Source: Pseudoluteimonas sp044226035
Lineage (GTDB): Bacteria; Pseudomonadota; Gammaproteobacteria; Xanthomonadales; Xanthomonadaceae
Direction: 5' to 3'
DNA length: 64,000 nt
NCBI GenBank assembly: GCA_044226035.1
Contig: JBGAHT010000005.1
Coordinates: forward strand, 1-64,000
The translations under genes were made by a program, and so were the position numbers. Under the pieces are notes generated by a model that had not been told where the DNA came from, ran no database searches, and worked only from the letters and a program-made list of their open reading frames with translations. Below, in pieces: positions 1 to 9,400 of this stretch; the first letter of the stretch is position 1; each line of letters opens with the position of its first letter.

Positions 1-1480
1 ACGCGACCCGGTCCAGCAGCCACTGCGACAGCAGCCCGACCGGGCGGCCGGTGGCCATGCCCATCTTGCCGTCGCCGTTGGCGACGCCGGCGATGTCCAT
101 GTGCGCCCAGCGCTGGCCTTCGGTGAAGCGCGAGAGGAAGCAGCCGGCGGTGATCGCGCCGGCCCAGCGCCCACCGATGTTGTAGACGTCGGCGAACTGC
201 GAATCGAGCAGGCCCTGGTATTCGTCCCACAGCGGCAGCTGCCAGGCGCGGTCGAAGCTGGCCTCGCCGGCGGCGAGCAGTTCGCGCGCGAGGTCGTCGC
301 TGTCCTTGGTCATCACGCCCGCGGCGTACTTGCCCAGCGCCACCACGCAGGCGCCGGTGAGGGTGGCGACGTCGACCAGCGCGGCCGGTTCGAAGCGCTG
401 CGCATAGGTCAGCGCGTCGCACAGGATCAGGCGGCCCTCGGCGTCGGTGTTGCCCACCTCGATCGTCTTGCCGCTCATGCTGGTGATGACGTCGGACGGG
501 CGGTAGGCGTTGCCGTCGATGGCGTTCTCCACCGCCGCGGCGATCGCGACCAGGTTCACCGGCAATCGCATGCCGACCGCGGCGACGAAGGTACCGAGCA
601 CGGTGCCCGCGCCGCACATGTCGTATTTCATTTCCTCGATCCCGCCCTGCGTCTTGAGGTTGACGCCGCCGGTGTCGAAGGTGATGCCCTTGCCGACCAG
701 CACGTAGGGCTTGGCGTCGCCGCCGTTGTTGTATTTCAGCACCACCAGGCGCGGGCGTTGCGCCGAGCCGCGCGCGACCGCGAGCAGCGAGCCCATGCCG
801 AGCGCCTCCATCGCCGCGTCGTCCAGCACTTCGCATTCGACCTTGTCGCTCTTCGAAGCGAATTCCTGCGCCTGTTGCGCGATGTAGGCGGGGTTGCACA
901 CGTTCGGCGGCAGGTTGCCGAGCTCGCGGGTGAACTGCACGCCGGCGGCGATGGCGATGCCCTGCGCGAGCGCGGCCTGGTCCGAACCCGGAATCTCGAA
1001 ACGCTCCAGGCCCTTCTCCTCGCGCTTCTTGTTCTTCTCGCCGAGGGTGGCGAGGTAGCGGTAGCAGGCATGGTCGGCGGCGATGGCGGCGCTGCGCACG
1101 TTCCAGGCCGCGTCGCGATCCTTCACCGCGACTTCGGCAAGGGTGAACAGCGCGCTCTTCGCCGGGCCGGTGCGCAGCGCGCGCGCGGCGTCGCCCACCG
1201 CCTTGAGGTATTGCGCGACGCCGAACTTGCCGGCCTCGCCCAGGCCGATCACCAGCACGCGCGGCGCGGCGACGCCGGCGAGGTCGTGGAGCAGGGCGGT
1301 CCTGCCGGTCTTTCCGGATACGTCGCCGCTTTTGACCAGGGCGGCGATGCGGCCGCCGCTCGCGGCGTCGATGGCCTGCGCGGCCGGGGTCAGGCTGCCG
1401 TCGGCGAAGGCGCCGACCACCACGCAGTCGACGTTGGCGGCGGCAGGGGCAGTGGCGTTCAGGGCGAATTCAAGGCTCAT
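1..1480 (-). CDS. pepA: Leucyl aminopeptidase (M17), 3' end cut
   Basis: Cytosolic metallo-exopeptidase that removes N-terminal residues from peptides; PepA homologues also act as DNA-binding accessory factors in Xer recombination. Translated on the minus strand from the ATG at 1480 it begins MSLEFALNATAP. The metal-binding segment GKGITFDTGG lies near residues 261-270 and the family signature NTDAEGRL near residues 344-351. The frame is open to the window edge, giving about 493 residues, close to the usual 490-503, so only the last few codons are missing. It diverges from lptF across a 128-bp gap. The identification is firm; any DNA-binding role is family knowledge only. Confidence 0.96.
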   Translation of the reverse strand, partial: MSLEFALNATAPAAANVDCVVVGAFADGSLTPAAQAIDAASGGRIAALVKSGDVSGKTGRTALLHDLAGVAAPRVLVIGLGEAGKFGVAQYLKAVGDAARALRTGPAKSALFTLAEVAVKDRDAAWNVRSAAIAADHACYRYLATLGEKNKKREEKGLERFEIPGSDQAALAQGIAIAAGVQFTRELGNLPPNVCNPAYIAQQAQEFASKSDKVECEVLDDAAMEALGMGSLLAVARGSAQRPRLVVLKYNNGGDAKPYVLVGKGITFDTGGVNLKTQGGIEEMKYDMCGAGTVLGTFVAAVGMRLPVNLVAIAAAVENAIDGNAYRPSDVITSMSGKTIEVGNTDAEGRLILCDALTYAQRFEPAALVDVATLTGACVVALGKYAAGVMTKDSDDLARELLAAGEASFDRAWQLPLWDEYQGLLDSQFADVYNIGGRWAGAITAGCFLSRFTEGQRWAHMDIAGVANGDGKMGMATGRPVGLLSQWLLDRVA

Positions 1481-1608
1481 CGACGGATTCCCGTTCAAAT
1501 TCAGTAAGATCGTGCCGGTTCGCCACGGCGCTGGTGCAGCCGTGCCGGCGAACCGCGAAGTGTAGTGCAAGCCGCGAGGCGCACGCCCCCATCCCGCCCT
1601 GGAGCACG

Positions 1609-2691
1609 ATGCCCAAGCTCGACCGCTACCTGCTGCGCGAACTCGCGCAGGCCACGTTCGCCGCGCTGATCGTGCTGTCCATCGTCAGCCTGGGCGGCGT
1701 GTTCACCGACGTGCTCGGCGACATCGCCCGCGGCCGCCTCCCGGCCGGCCTGATGCTCTCGCAACTGGGGCTGCAGACCATCCGTTACCTGCCGATGATC
1801 CTGCCGCTGGGGCTGATGATCGGCCTGTTGCTCGGCTTCGGCCGCCTGTACCGCGATTCGGAGATGCCGATCCTGACCTCGGTCGGGGTGGGACCGCGCC
1901 GGCTGTTGCGGCCCTGGGCCTGGCTGGTGCTGCCGATGGTCGGCCTGGTCGCGCTGTGCTCGCTGTGGCTGGGCCCGTGGGCGAAGCGGACCTCGGACGA
2001 GATGATCGCGGCCGGCAACCGCAACCTGCTGGTCGCGGGGCTGGAAGCGGGGCGCTTCACCGAACTGCCCGGCGGCAAGGGCGTGGTCTACGTCGGTTCG
2101 ATGTCGAACGACGGCACCCAGCTACAGCGCATCTTCGTCTACCGCCAGGACAAGGATCGCCTCGACGTGACCACCGCCACCGGCGGCGCGCTCAGGATCG
2201 AGGGCGGCAGCCAGCGTTTCCTCGACCTCAAGGACGGCTTCCGGGTCGAGGGGCCGCTGGACGCGGGCCGCGACTACCGGCTGATGCGCTACGCCAGCAA
2301 CGAGCTGCGCATGCCGATGGCCAAGGCCGAGGACAGCCCGCGCAACCCGCAGGGCCTGCCGACCTTGGACCTGCTTTCCGATCCGCGCCCGCAGGCCGGC
2401 GCGCAACTGCATTTCCGCATCGCCCCGCCGCTGCTGACGCTGGCGTTCGCGCTGCTGGCGGTGCCGTTGGCGCGCAGTTCGCCGCGCCAGGCGCGCTACG
2501 GCCGGCTGCTGCTGGGCTTCCTCGCCTACATGTTCGGCATGAACCTGATGCTGCTCGGCACCGACAAGCTCGGCAGCGGCAAGCTGCCGATGGCCCTCGG
2601 CTTGTGGTGGCTGCTACTGCCGCTGCTGGCGATCGGCGCATGGTTCTACTTCACCGACGGGCGCGTCCGCCGGCCCGGGAAACGCGCATGA
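1609..2691 (+). CDS. lptF: LPS export permease LptF
   Basis: One of the two membrane subunits of the LptB2FG ABC transporter, which extracts lipopolysaccharide from the inner membrane and pushes it onto the Lpt bridge. The product is 360 residues of the YjgP/YjgQ family. Three N-terminal membrane segments (about residues 15-120) come first, then a soluble periplasmic jellyroll region, then three C-terminal segments (about 265-352). The ATG at 1609 follows GGAG at 1601 and gives MPKLDRYLLRELAQ, the normal family start; the reading frame stays open 25 codons further upstream without family similarity. The stop overlaps the lptG start (ATGA), so the two subunits are translationally coupled. Confidence 0.95.
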   Translation: MPKLDRYLLRELAQATFAALIVLSIVSLGGVFTDVLGDIARGRLPAGLMLSQLGLQTIRYLPMILPLGLMIGLLLGFGRLYRDSEMPILTSVGVGPRRLLRPWAWLVLPMVGLVALCSLWLGPWAKRTSDEMIAAGNRNLLVAGLEAGRFTELPGGKGVVYVGSMSNDGTQLQRIFVYRQDKDRLDVTTATGGALRIEGGSQRFLDLKDGFRVEGPLDAGRDYRLMRYASNELRMPMAKAEDSPRNPQGLPTLDLLSDPRPQAGAQLHFRIAPPLLTLAFALLAVPLARSSPRQARYGRLLLGFLAYMFGMNLMLLGTDKLGSGKLPMALGLWWLLLPLLAIGAWFYFTDGRVRRPGKRA

Positions 2692-3788
2692 AGCCGTTCC
2701 CGAAGATCCACGATCTGTACATGGCGCGCGTGCTGCTGGGCACGGTGCTGCTGACCTGGGCGGTGCTGCTCGGCCTGGACGTGGTCATGGCCGTGGTCAC
2801 CGAGCTCAACGACGTCGGCACCGGGCGTTACGGCTTCGGCAGCGCGGTCGCGGTGGTCGCGCTGAGCATCCCGATCCGCGCCTACACGCTGTTCCCGTTC
2901 GCGGCGGTCATCGGCTCGCTGATGGGCCTGGGCCAGCTCGCCGCGAGTTCGGAGCTGACCGCGCTGCGCGCACTGGGCCTGTCGCGCCGGCGCCTGAGCC
3001 TGGCCGTCGCCGGCGCGCTGGCGGTGCTGACCCTGGTGATGGTGGTGGACGGCGAAACCCTCGGGCCGTGGGGGGAGAAGCGCGCGGACTCGCTCAAGGC
3101 CTCGGCCAAATCCAACAACATGATCGTTGCCCAGTACAGCGGCCTGTGGGCACGCGAAGGCGACACCATCCTCAACGCGCAGGCCGGGCAGGAACGCGGC
3201 AAGGACGATGCGCGTTACCTCGAGTTGCAGGGCGTGCGCCTGTACGAATTCGCCAAGGACGGACGGCTCGAATCCATCGCCCGAGCCGGCACGGCGGTGC
3301 ACCACGACGGCGGCTGGCTGCTGCACGACGTCAAGCGCACCTGGTTCGACCAGCGTTCGGTGACCGAAACCGAAGCGCTGGAGGAACACTGGGCCTCGAA
3401 GCTGGACGAAACCGCGCTCGCCGCCAGCGTCGCCAGCCCGCGCTACCTGCCGGCGACCGAACTCAGCCACGGCATCGACTACCGCAAGCGCAACGGCCTC
3501 GATGCCAGCGAGTACGAGGAACACTACTGGGGCCGCTGGTTCTACCCGCTCAACGTGCTCGCGCTGTGCCTGGCGGCAGTGCCGTTCGCGTTCGGCTCGC
3601 TGCGCAGCGGCGGCCTTGGCAAGCGCCTGTTCATCGGCATCGTGTTCGCGCTCGGCTTCTGGCTGGTGCAGACCCAGTTCGTGAGGCTGGCCGGCGTGTA
3701 CAAGTTCGATTTCCGCATCGCCTACCTGATCCCGCCGATGATCATGCTCGGGGTGTCGGCGGCGCTGTTCCGGCGCAGGTCGGGGTGA
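2688..3788 (+). CDS. lptG: LPS export permease LptG
   Basis: Partner of LptF in the inner-membrane LptB2FG lipopolysaccharide extractor. The 366-residue product starts MKPFPKIHDLYMARVLLGTVLLTWAVLLGLD and has the same three-plus-three membrane layout around a periplasmic jellyroll as LptF. Its start overlaps the lptF stop by four bases. The gene ends just before a GC-rich hairpin and faces the oppositely oriented RDD gene. The LptB ATPase gene is not in the window, as is usual. Confidence 0.95.
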   Translation: MKPFPKIHDLYMARVLLGTVLLTWAVLLGLDVVMAVVTELNDVGTGRYGFGSAVAVVALSIPIRAYTLFPFAAVIGSLMGLGQLAASSELTALRALGLSRRRLSLAVAGALAVLTLVMVVDGETLGPWGEKRADSLKASAKSNNMIVAQYSGLWAREGDTILNAQAGQERGKDDARYLELQGVRLYEFAKDGRLESIARAGTAVHHDGGWLLHDVKRTWFDQRSVTETEALEEHWASKLDETALAASVASPRYLPATELSHGIDYRKRNGLDASEYEEHYWGRWFYPLNVLALCLAAVPFAFGSLRSGGLGKRLFIGIVFALGFWLVQTQFVRLAGVYKFDFRIAYLIPPMIMLGVSAALFRRRSG

Positions 3789-3825
3789 GCCCGCGCGCAT
3801 GCGCGCCACTGGCGCGCATGCGGGC
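3789..3825. terminator. GC-rich hairpin between convergent genes
   Basis: Immediately after the lptG stop the sequence forms a strong imperfect inverted repeat: GCCCGC at 3789-3794 pairs with GCGGGC at 3820-3825, and the inner part is GCGCGCC-act-GGCGCGC. No T-run follows, so it is not a classic intrinsic terminator. Its position between two convergent genes fits a bidirectional transcription stop or mRNA 3'-end stabiliser. This is inferred from structure only. Confidence 0.4.
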
Positions 3826-3872
3826 AGGGCAGGGCGACATGGCGCGACGATGCGGCGCCATGGAAGGCAGGC

Positions 3873-4361
3873 TCAGGGATTTTTCGAACCCCGCAGCATC
3901 CGCGTGTCGCTGGCGCGGTCGTGCCACGTCAGCCGTTCGCGGTCGAACAAGGCCCACCAGAAGCCCGCGCCGGCCAGCAGCAGCGACAGCGTGCCGACCG
4001 CGTAGCGTTTCCACAGCGCCGGGAACGATGCCGCGCCGCCCTCCGCGGAAACCACGCGCAGCCGCCACGGGCGCATGCCCAGCGTGGCGCCGCCGCGGCG
4101 CCAGCTGATCGTCGCGTATGCGCCGGTGACCGCCCAGCAACACAGCCACAGCAGCCACTGCAACGCGCTGAACGGCGCGATGTTCTGGCGCGTGGCGTGG
4201 TGGCCGAGGAAGGTGTAGCCGATCGTGAACGCCGACGAGAGCAGCATCCACAGCGCCAGCGCGGGGAAGAAGTCGTAGACCAGCGCGAGCAGGCGCCAGC
4301 CGAGCAGGGCCCGCGCCGGATTCGATGCGGGCGCGGGTGGTGGCGTCGAAGCGGAATTCAT
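3873..4361 (-). CDS. RDD-family membrane protein
   Basis: Small inner-membrane protein of 162 residues with the RDD-family layout: an Arg and an Asp around the first hydrophobic helix (GWRLLALVYDFFPALALWML), a second helix near WLLWLCCWAVTGAYA, the family block GGATLGMRPWRLRVV, and a third helix near the C-terminus. The start MNSASTPPPAPA (4361) was chosen because the proline/alanine-rich cytoplasmic N-terminus is typical, whereas the open frame upstream has no similarity to the family. RDD proteins are of mixed or unknown function (some are ion transporters), so no specific function is assigned. It diverges from xerD across 64 bp that hold a REP element. Confidence 0.85.
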   Translation of the reverse strand: MNSASTPPPAPASNPARALLGWRLLALVYDFFPALALWMLLSSAFTIGYTFLGHHATRQNIAPFSALQWLLWLCCWAVTGAYATISWRRGGATLGMRPWRLRVVSAEGGAASFPALWKRYAVGTLSLLLAGAGFWWALFDRERLTWHDRASDTRMLRGSKNP

Positions 4362-4390
4362 CGCGCAAGCATAGCGAAGCGGCGGGCCGG

Positions 4391-4415
4391 CTGAGCCGAG
4401 CAAGCTCGGCTCTAC
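4391..4415 (-). repeat. REP element with GTAG head
   Basis: On the minus strand this reads GTAG followed by AGCCGAGC, a 4-base loop and its perfect complement. The 8-bp arms are 4393-4400 and 4405-4412. The form matches the GTAG-headed palindromic REPs known from Stenotrophomonas and Xanthomonas (SMAG type). It ends 10 bp before the xerD ATG, and its GTAG end overlaps a TACAAT hexamer (4413-4418) that resembles a -10 box. Confidence 0.75.
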
Positions 4416-4425
4416 AATCAGGAGC

Positions 4426-5400
4426 ATGAGCGCGAAAACGCCCGCCGAACGCCGCATCGCGGCAGCGCGGTTGCCGGACTTGCCGGAAGCCGATGCCGCG
4501 GCGATCGCGGTCTTCCTCGACGCGTTCTGGGCCGAACGCGGCGCCAGCCGCGCGACCCTGGACAGTTATCGCCGCGACCTCGAAGGGCTTTCGCGCTGGG
4601 CGCGTTCGCGCGGCGTGCCGGCCGCGCTGGCCCACGCCGACCGCGCGCTGCTGTTCGACTATCTCGCCCATCGCGCTAACGCGGACTACTCCGCGCGCAG
4701 CAACGCGCGGCTGCTGTCGACCCTGCGCGCGTTCTACGCGTTCCAGGCGCTGCGCGGCGCGCGCGACGACGACCCGACCGCGCTGCTGCAGCCGCCGCGC
4801 CTGCCGCGACCGTTGCCGAAGGCGCTATCCGAAAGCGAGATCGAGGCGCTGCTCGCCGCGCCCGCGATCGACGCGCCCGCCGGCCTGCGCGACCGCGCGA
4901 TGCTGGAGCTGATGTACGCCGCCGGCCTGCGCGTGAGCGAACTGGTCGGGTTGCCCGCGAACGCGGTGAACCTGCGCCAGGGCGTGGTGCGCGTGACCGG
5001 CAAGGGCGGCAAGGACCGGCTGGTGCCGCTGGGCGAGGAAGCGATGCACTGGCTGCGGCGCTACCTCGACGAAGCGCGGCCGCGGCTCGACAAGGGCGCG
5101 TCCGCGCGCGCGGCGCTGGATCCGCCGCTGTTCCTCGGCCCGCGCCGCGCGCCGCTGACCCGGCAGCAGTTCTGGCGGCTGGTGAAGCAGTCCGCGCTCG
5201 CGGCCGGGATCGCGCCGGCGCGGATCAGCCCGCACGGCCTGCGCCACAGTTTCGCCACCCACCTGCTCAACCACGGCGCCGACCTGCGCGCGCTGCAGAT
5301 GTTGCTCGGCCACGGGTCGCTGTCGACCACCCAGATCTATACCCATGTCGCGAAGCAGCGGTTGAAGAACCTGCACGCGCAGCACCACCCGCGCGGTTGA
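4426..5400 (+). CDS. xerD: Site-specific tyrosine recombinase XerD
   Basis: With XerC, resolves chromosome dimers at dif during division under FtsK control. The product has 324 residues: an N-terminal SAM-like core-binding domain (about 20-115) and a C-terminal catalytic domain. Catalytic residues visible are Arg168 in AGLRVSEL, a Lys near 192 in GKGGKDR, the HGLRH box (His270, Arg273), His296 in LLGH and nucleophile Tyr305 in QIYTHV. The C-terminus RLKNLHAQHHPRG is XerD-like rather than XerC-like. The roughly 20-residue N-terminal extension is common in this family group. It lies upstream of dsbC, as in Xanthomonas. Confidence 0.95.
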   Translation: MSAKTPAERRIAAARLPDLPEADAAAIAVFLDAFWAERGASRATLDSYRRDLEGLSRWARSRGVPAALAHADRALLFDYLAHRANADYSARSNARLLSTLRAFYAFQALRGARDDDPTALLQPPRLPRPLPKALSESEIEALLAAPAIDAPAGLRDRAMLELMYAAGLRVSELVGLPANAVNLRQGVVRVTGKGGKDRLVPLGEEAMHWLRRYLDEARPRLDKGASARAALDPPLFLGPRRAPLTRQQFWRLVKQSALAAGIAPARISPHGLRHSFATHLLNHGADLRALQMLLGHGSLSTTQIYTHVAKQRLKNLHAQHHPRG

Positions 5401-5528
5401 GCGGGGCGTCCGCGCGGCGCTGGCGCATGCGGGCGAACGCCCGGCCGTCGGCGGCCGGCGTGCGACAATCGGCGGAACCGCGCGCCCGCGTGCGGGTCAC
5501 AAGTGTCGACACCCCACACGGATCGCCG

Positions 5529-6380
5529 ATGAAACTGCTCTCGTTCCTCGCCCTCGGCCTGTTCAGCCTGGCCGCCTGCGCCCAGTCCGGTGCGCCCACG
5601 GCCGCGGCCCAGCCGGACGCGCAGGCCAAGCCGGCCGCCGATGCGCAGTCGCCGGCGGCGGGACTCGCCACCCAGCCGGCGGCGGGAACGCCCGAGGCGC
5701 GCGCGATCGATGCGATCCGCACCCTCAACGCGCGCCTGGCCATCGACCACGTCGCACCGTCGCCGCTGCCCGGTTTCGTCGAAGTCGTGGTCGGCGGGCA
5801 GGTGGTCTACGTCAGCAACGACGGCAAGTACATGCTGCAGGGCTCGCTCTACGACCTGGCCGGCAAGAAGGACGTGGGCGAAAAGGTGCTCGCCGGGGTG
5901 CGCCGCGAGCTGCTCGCGCGCATCCCCCAATCCGACCGCATCGTGTTCGCCGCGCCCAATGCGAAGCACGCCGTGGTCGTGTTCACCGACGTGGAATGCG
6001 GTTTCTGCCGCAAGTTCCATTCGCAGATCGCCGACTACAACAAGGCCGGGATCACGGTCGAATACATGGCCTTCCCGCGCGCCGGCATCGGCAGCCCGGA
6101 CTACGACACGATGGTCTCGGTGTGGTGCTCGCCGGACCGGCGGAAGGCGCTCACCGACGCCAAGAACGACCGCCCGCTGCCCAAGCGCAGCTGCCCGAAC
6201 CCGGTCGCGGACGAATACGCCCTCGGCCAGCGCGCGGGCCTGGAGGGCACGCCGATGATCCTGGCCGAGGACGGCACCGTGCTCGGCGGATACCTGCCGC
6301 CCGACCAGTTGCTGGCGGCGCTGGACGAACTCGACGCCGGCCAGACCCCGGTCGCGAGCACGGCTACCGGCGGCAAGTGA
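5529..6380 (+). CDS. dsbC: Thiol:disulfide interchange protein DsbC
   Basis: Periplasmic disulfide isomerase that reshuffles wrong disulfides. The ATG at 5529 gives a 283-residue protein with a signal peptide ending LFSLAAC; the LAAC could be a lipobox, so the protein may be a lipoprotein. A Pro/Ala/Gln-rich linker (about 19-60) precedes the DsbC dimerisation domain, and the thioredoxin-like domain carries Cys157-Gly-Phe-Cys160 and cis-Pro in GTPM near residue 240. A GACAAT hexamer at 5464-5469 may be a -10. The upstream reading frame stays open but codes nothing recognisable, so the start at the signal peptide is preferred. Confidence 0.93.
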   Translation: MKLLSFLALGLFSLAACAQSGAPTAAAQPDAQAKPAADAQSPAAGLATQPAAGTPEARAIDAIRTLNARLAIDHVAPSPLPGFVEVVVGGQVVYVSNDGKYMLQGSLYDLAGKKDVGEKVLAGVRRELLARIPQSDRIVFAAPNAKHAVVVFTDVECGFCRKFHSQIADYNKAGITVEYMAFPRAGIGSPDYDTMVSVWCSPDRRKALTDAKNDRPLPKRSCPNPVADEYALGQRAGLEGTPMILAEDGTVLGGYLPPDQLLAALDELDAGQTPVASTATGGK

Positions 6381-6414
6381 CCCGCCCCCAGGCCGGTCGC
6401 GGGCCGGCCCGGGC

Positions 6415-6420
6415 TACAAT
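6415..6420 (+). promoter_or_regulatory. Putative -10 box for purL
   Basis: TACAAT sits 30 bases before the purL start in a short, otherwise very GC-rich gap. No convincing -35 hexamer is visible at 16-18 bp upstream, so this rests on the -10 match and position alone. Confidence 0.35.
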
Positions 6421-6450
6421 GCGCGCCCGTTCCCGCGCGTTTTCCCGGAC

Positions 6451-9400
6451 ATGATCGTCCTCGAGGGCCAGCCGGCCCTGTCGCCGTTCCGACGCGAGCG
6501 GCTCGAAGCCCGCCTCCGCGCACTGCATCCCGAGTTCCGCATCGCCGGCACCTGGTGGACCTACTGGGTCGTGCCGGACGACGGCGCGAGCCCGGACCCG
6601 GCCGCGCTGGCGCGCATCCTCGAGGCCGGCGAGGCCTCAGCCGAGCGCGCGGATGCGGCCGTGTCCCGCTTCGTGGTGCCGCGGCTGGGCACCATCTCGC
6701 CGTGGGCGAGCAAGGCCAGCGAACTCCTGCGCGGCGCGACCTTGCCGATCCGGCGGGTCGAGCGCGGCGTGCGCGTGGACATCCTCGGCTGGCCGGCCGA
6801 TCCCGCGCTGCAGGCCGCGGCGGCGAAGCTGCTGCACGACCCGATGACGCAATCGCTGCTGGCCGACCGCGACGCGGCCTCGGCGCTGTTCGCCGCGCCG
6901 GCGCGGCAACCGCTGGAGACGGTGCCGGTCGCCGGGCTCGAGGCGGCGAACGCGCGGCTCGGGCTGGCGCTCGCGCCGGACGAGATCGATTACCTGCGCG
7001 AACGCTATTCGGAACTGCACCGCGATCCGCACGACGTCGAGCTGATGATGTTCGCGCAGGCGAACTCCGAGCACTGCCGGCACAAGATCTTCAACGCGTC
7101 GTGGACGCTGGACGGCCGCGCGCAGCCGCTGTCGCTGTTCAAGATGATCAAGCACACGCACGCGACCACGCCGCAGCACACGCTGTCCGCGTACAGCGAC
7201 AACGCCGCGGTGGTGGAAGGCTTCGCCGCGCGGCGCTTCCGCCCGGACCCGGCCAGCGGCGAATACCGCGCCGAGGCCGAAACCGGAAGCGCGTTCTGCA
7301 TCAAGGTGGAAACCCACAACCACCCGACCGCGATCTCGCCGTTCCCGGGCGCCTCCACCGGCGCCGGCGGCGAAATCCGCGACGAGGGCGCGACCGGCCG
7401 CGGCGGCAAGCCCAAGGCCGGCCTGTGCGGCTTCAGCGTTTCGCACCTGCGCATCCCGACCTTGCCGCAGCCGTGGGAACGCGAACGCGCGTTGAACCCG
7501 CGCATGGCGCCGGCGCTGGAGATCATGCTCGACGGCCCGATCGGCGCGGCGGCGTTCAACAACGAATTCGGCCGGCCCAACCTCGCCGGCTATTTCCGCA
7601 GCTTCGAGTTGCAGCAGCCCGGCGGCCCGGCGCGCGCCTACGACAAACCCATCATGCTCGCCGGCGGGCTCGGCGCGATCGACCGCCCGCTGGTCGGCAA
7701 GCGCATGCTCGCGCCGGGCGACGCGGTCATCGTGCTCGGCGGCCCGGCGATGCTGATCGGCCTCGGCGGCGGCGCGGCGAGTTCGCTCGCCTCCGGCGAC
7801 AGCGCCGAGGACCTCGATTTCGCCAGCGTGCAGCGCGACAACCCGGAAATGGAACGGCGCGCGCAGGAAGTGCTCGACCGTTGCGCCGCGCTCGGCGAAG
7901 AAGGCAACCCCATCGCCTCGGTGCACGACGTCGGCGCCGGCGGCCTTTCGAACGCGATTCCCGAACTGCTGCACGACTCCCACGTCGGCGGCGTGATCGA
8001 CCTGGCCAAGGTGCCCAGCGACGATCCCTCGCTGTCGCCGATGCAGCTGTGGTGCAACGAATCGCAGGAACGCTACGTGTTGGGCGTGCCCGCCGCGCGC
8101 GTCGAGGAATTCGCCGCGCTGTGCGCGCGCGAGCGCTGCCCGTTCGCGGTGGTCGGCACCGCGACCGCGGAGCAACGGCTGGTGGTCGGCTACGGCGCGC
8201 GCGTCGGCGACATCCCGGCCGACGCGGCGATCGACCTGCCGATGGACGTGCTGTTCGGCAAGGCGCCGAAGATGCACCGCGACGCGCTGCATCCGCCGCC
8301 GCCGCGCTGGGCGCCGCTCGACACCGCCGCGCTGGCCCCCGGATCGAGTCCGGGGCAGGCTCTGCGCGAGGCCGGCCTGCGCGTGCTCGCGCACCCGACG
8401 GTCGCGTCCAAATCCTTCCTCGTCACCATCGGCGACCGCAGCGTCGGCGGCCTGACCGCGCGCGACCAGATGGTCGGCCCGTGGCAGCTGCCGGTGGCCG
8501 ATTGCGCGATCACCTTCAGCGGTTTCGAAGGCTTCGCCGGCGAGGCGATGGCCATCGGCGAGCGCACGCCGCTGGCGCTGCTCGATTCCGCCGCCGCCGC
8601 GCGGATGGCGGTGGGCGAGGCGATCACCAACCTGTGCGCCGCGCCGGTCGACGCGTTCGAGCGCATCAAGCTCTCCGCGAACTGGATGGCCGCCGCCGGC
8701 CACGCCGGCGAGGACGCGTTGCTGTTCGACGCGGTCAAGGCGGTGGGCATGGAACTGTGCCCGCAGCTCGGGTTGTCGATCCCGGTGGGCAAGGATTCGC
8801 TGTCGATGCAGGCGGCGTGGAGCGCCGGGATCGGGGATTCGGGATTGGGGATTGGTGAAACGCAATCCGCTTCTGCGAATCCCGAATCCCGAATCACGAA
8901 TCACAAATCCGTTTCGCCGGTTTCGCTGATCGTCAGCGCGTTCGCCCCGGTCGCCGACGTGCGCGAGCAGCTGACGCCGCTGCTCGAGCGCGAGGTCGAT
9001 TCCGAGCTGTGGCTGATCGGCCTCGGCGGCGGGCGCCAGCGCATGGGCGGTTCGATCCTCGCGCAGTGCTTCGAGGGTTTCGGCGGCGACGCCCCCGACC
9101 TCGACGATGCGCAGCGCCTGCGCGCGTTCTTCGAACTCATCCGCGACGCGCGCGGCGCCGGCCTGCTGCGCGCCTACCACGACCGTTCCGACGGCGGCGC
9201 CTTCGCCGCGCTGTGCGAAATGGCCTTCGCCTCGCATTGCGGCCTGGACATCGAGCTCGACGGCTGGGGCGAGGATCGCGCCGAAGACGCGTGCCGCACC
9301 CTGTTCAACGAGGAGCTCGGCGCGGTGGTGCAGGTCGCGGTCGAGGATCGCGCCGAATTCGCCGACCTGGTCGCGCGCCACGGCCTGGTGGAATGCGCGC

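Noticed and set aside
101..1507. A 468-residue plus-strand frame over pepA
   Set aside because: PepA motifs are on the minus strand; the plus-strand product is a low-complexity shadow.
3789..3825. A mobile-element end
   Set aside because: It is a single local hairpin at a convergent gene junction; a terminator-like role explains it better.
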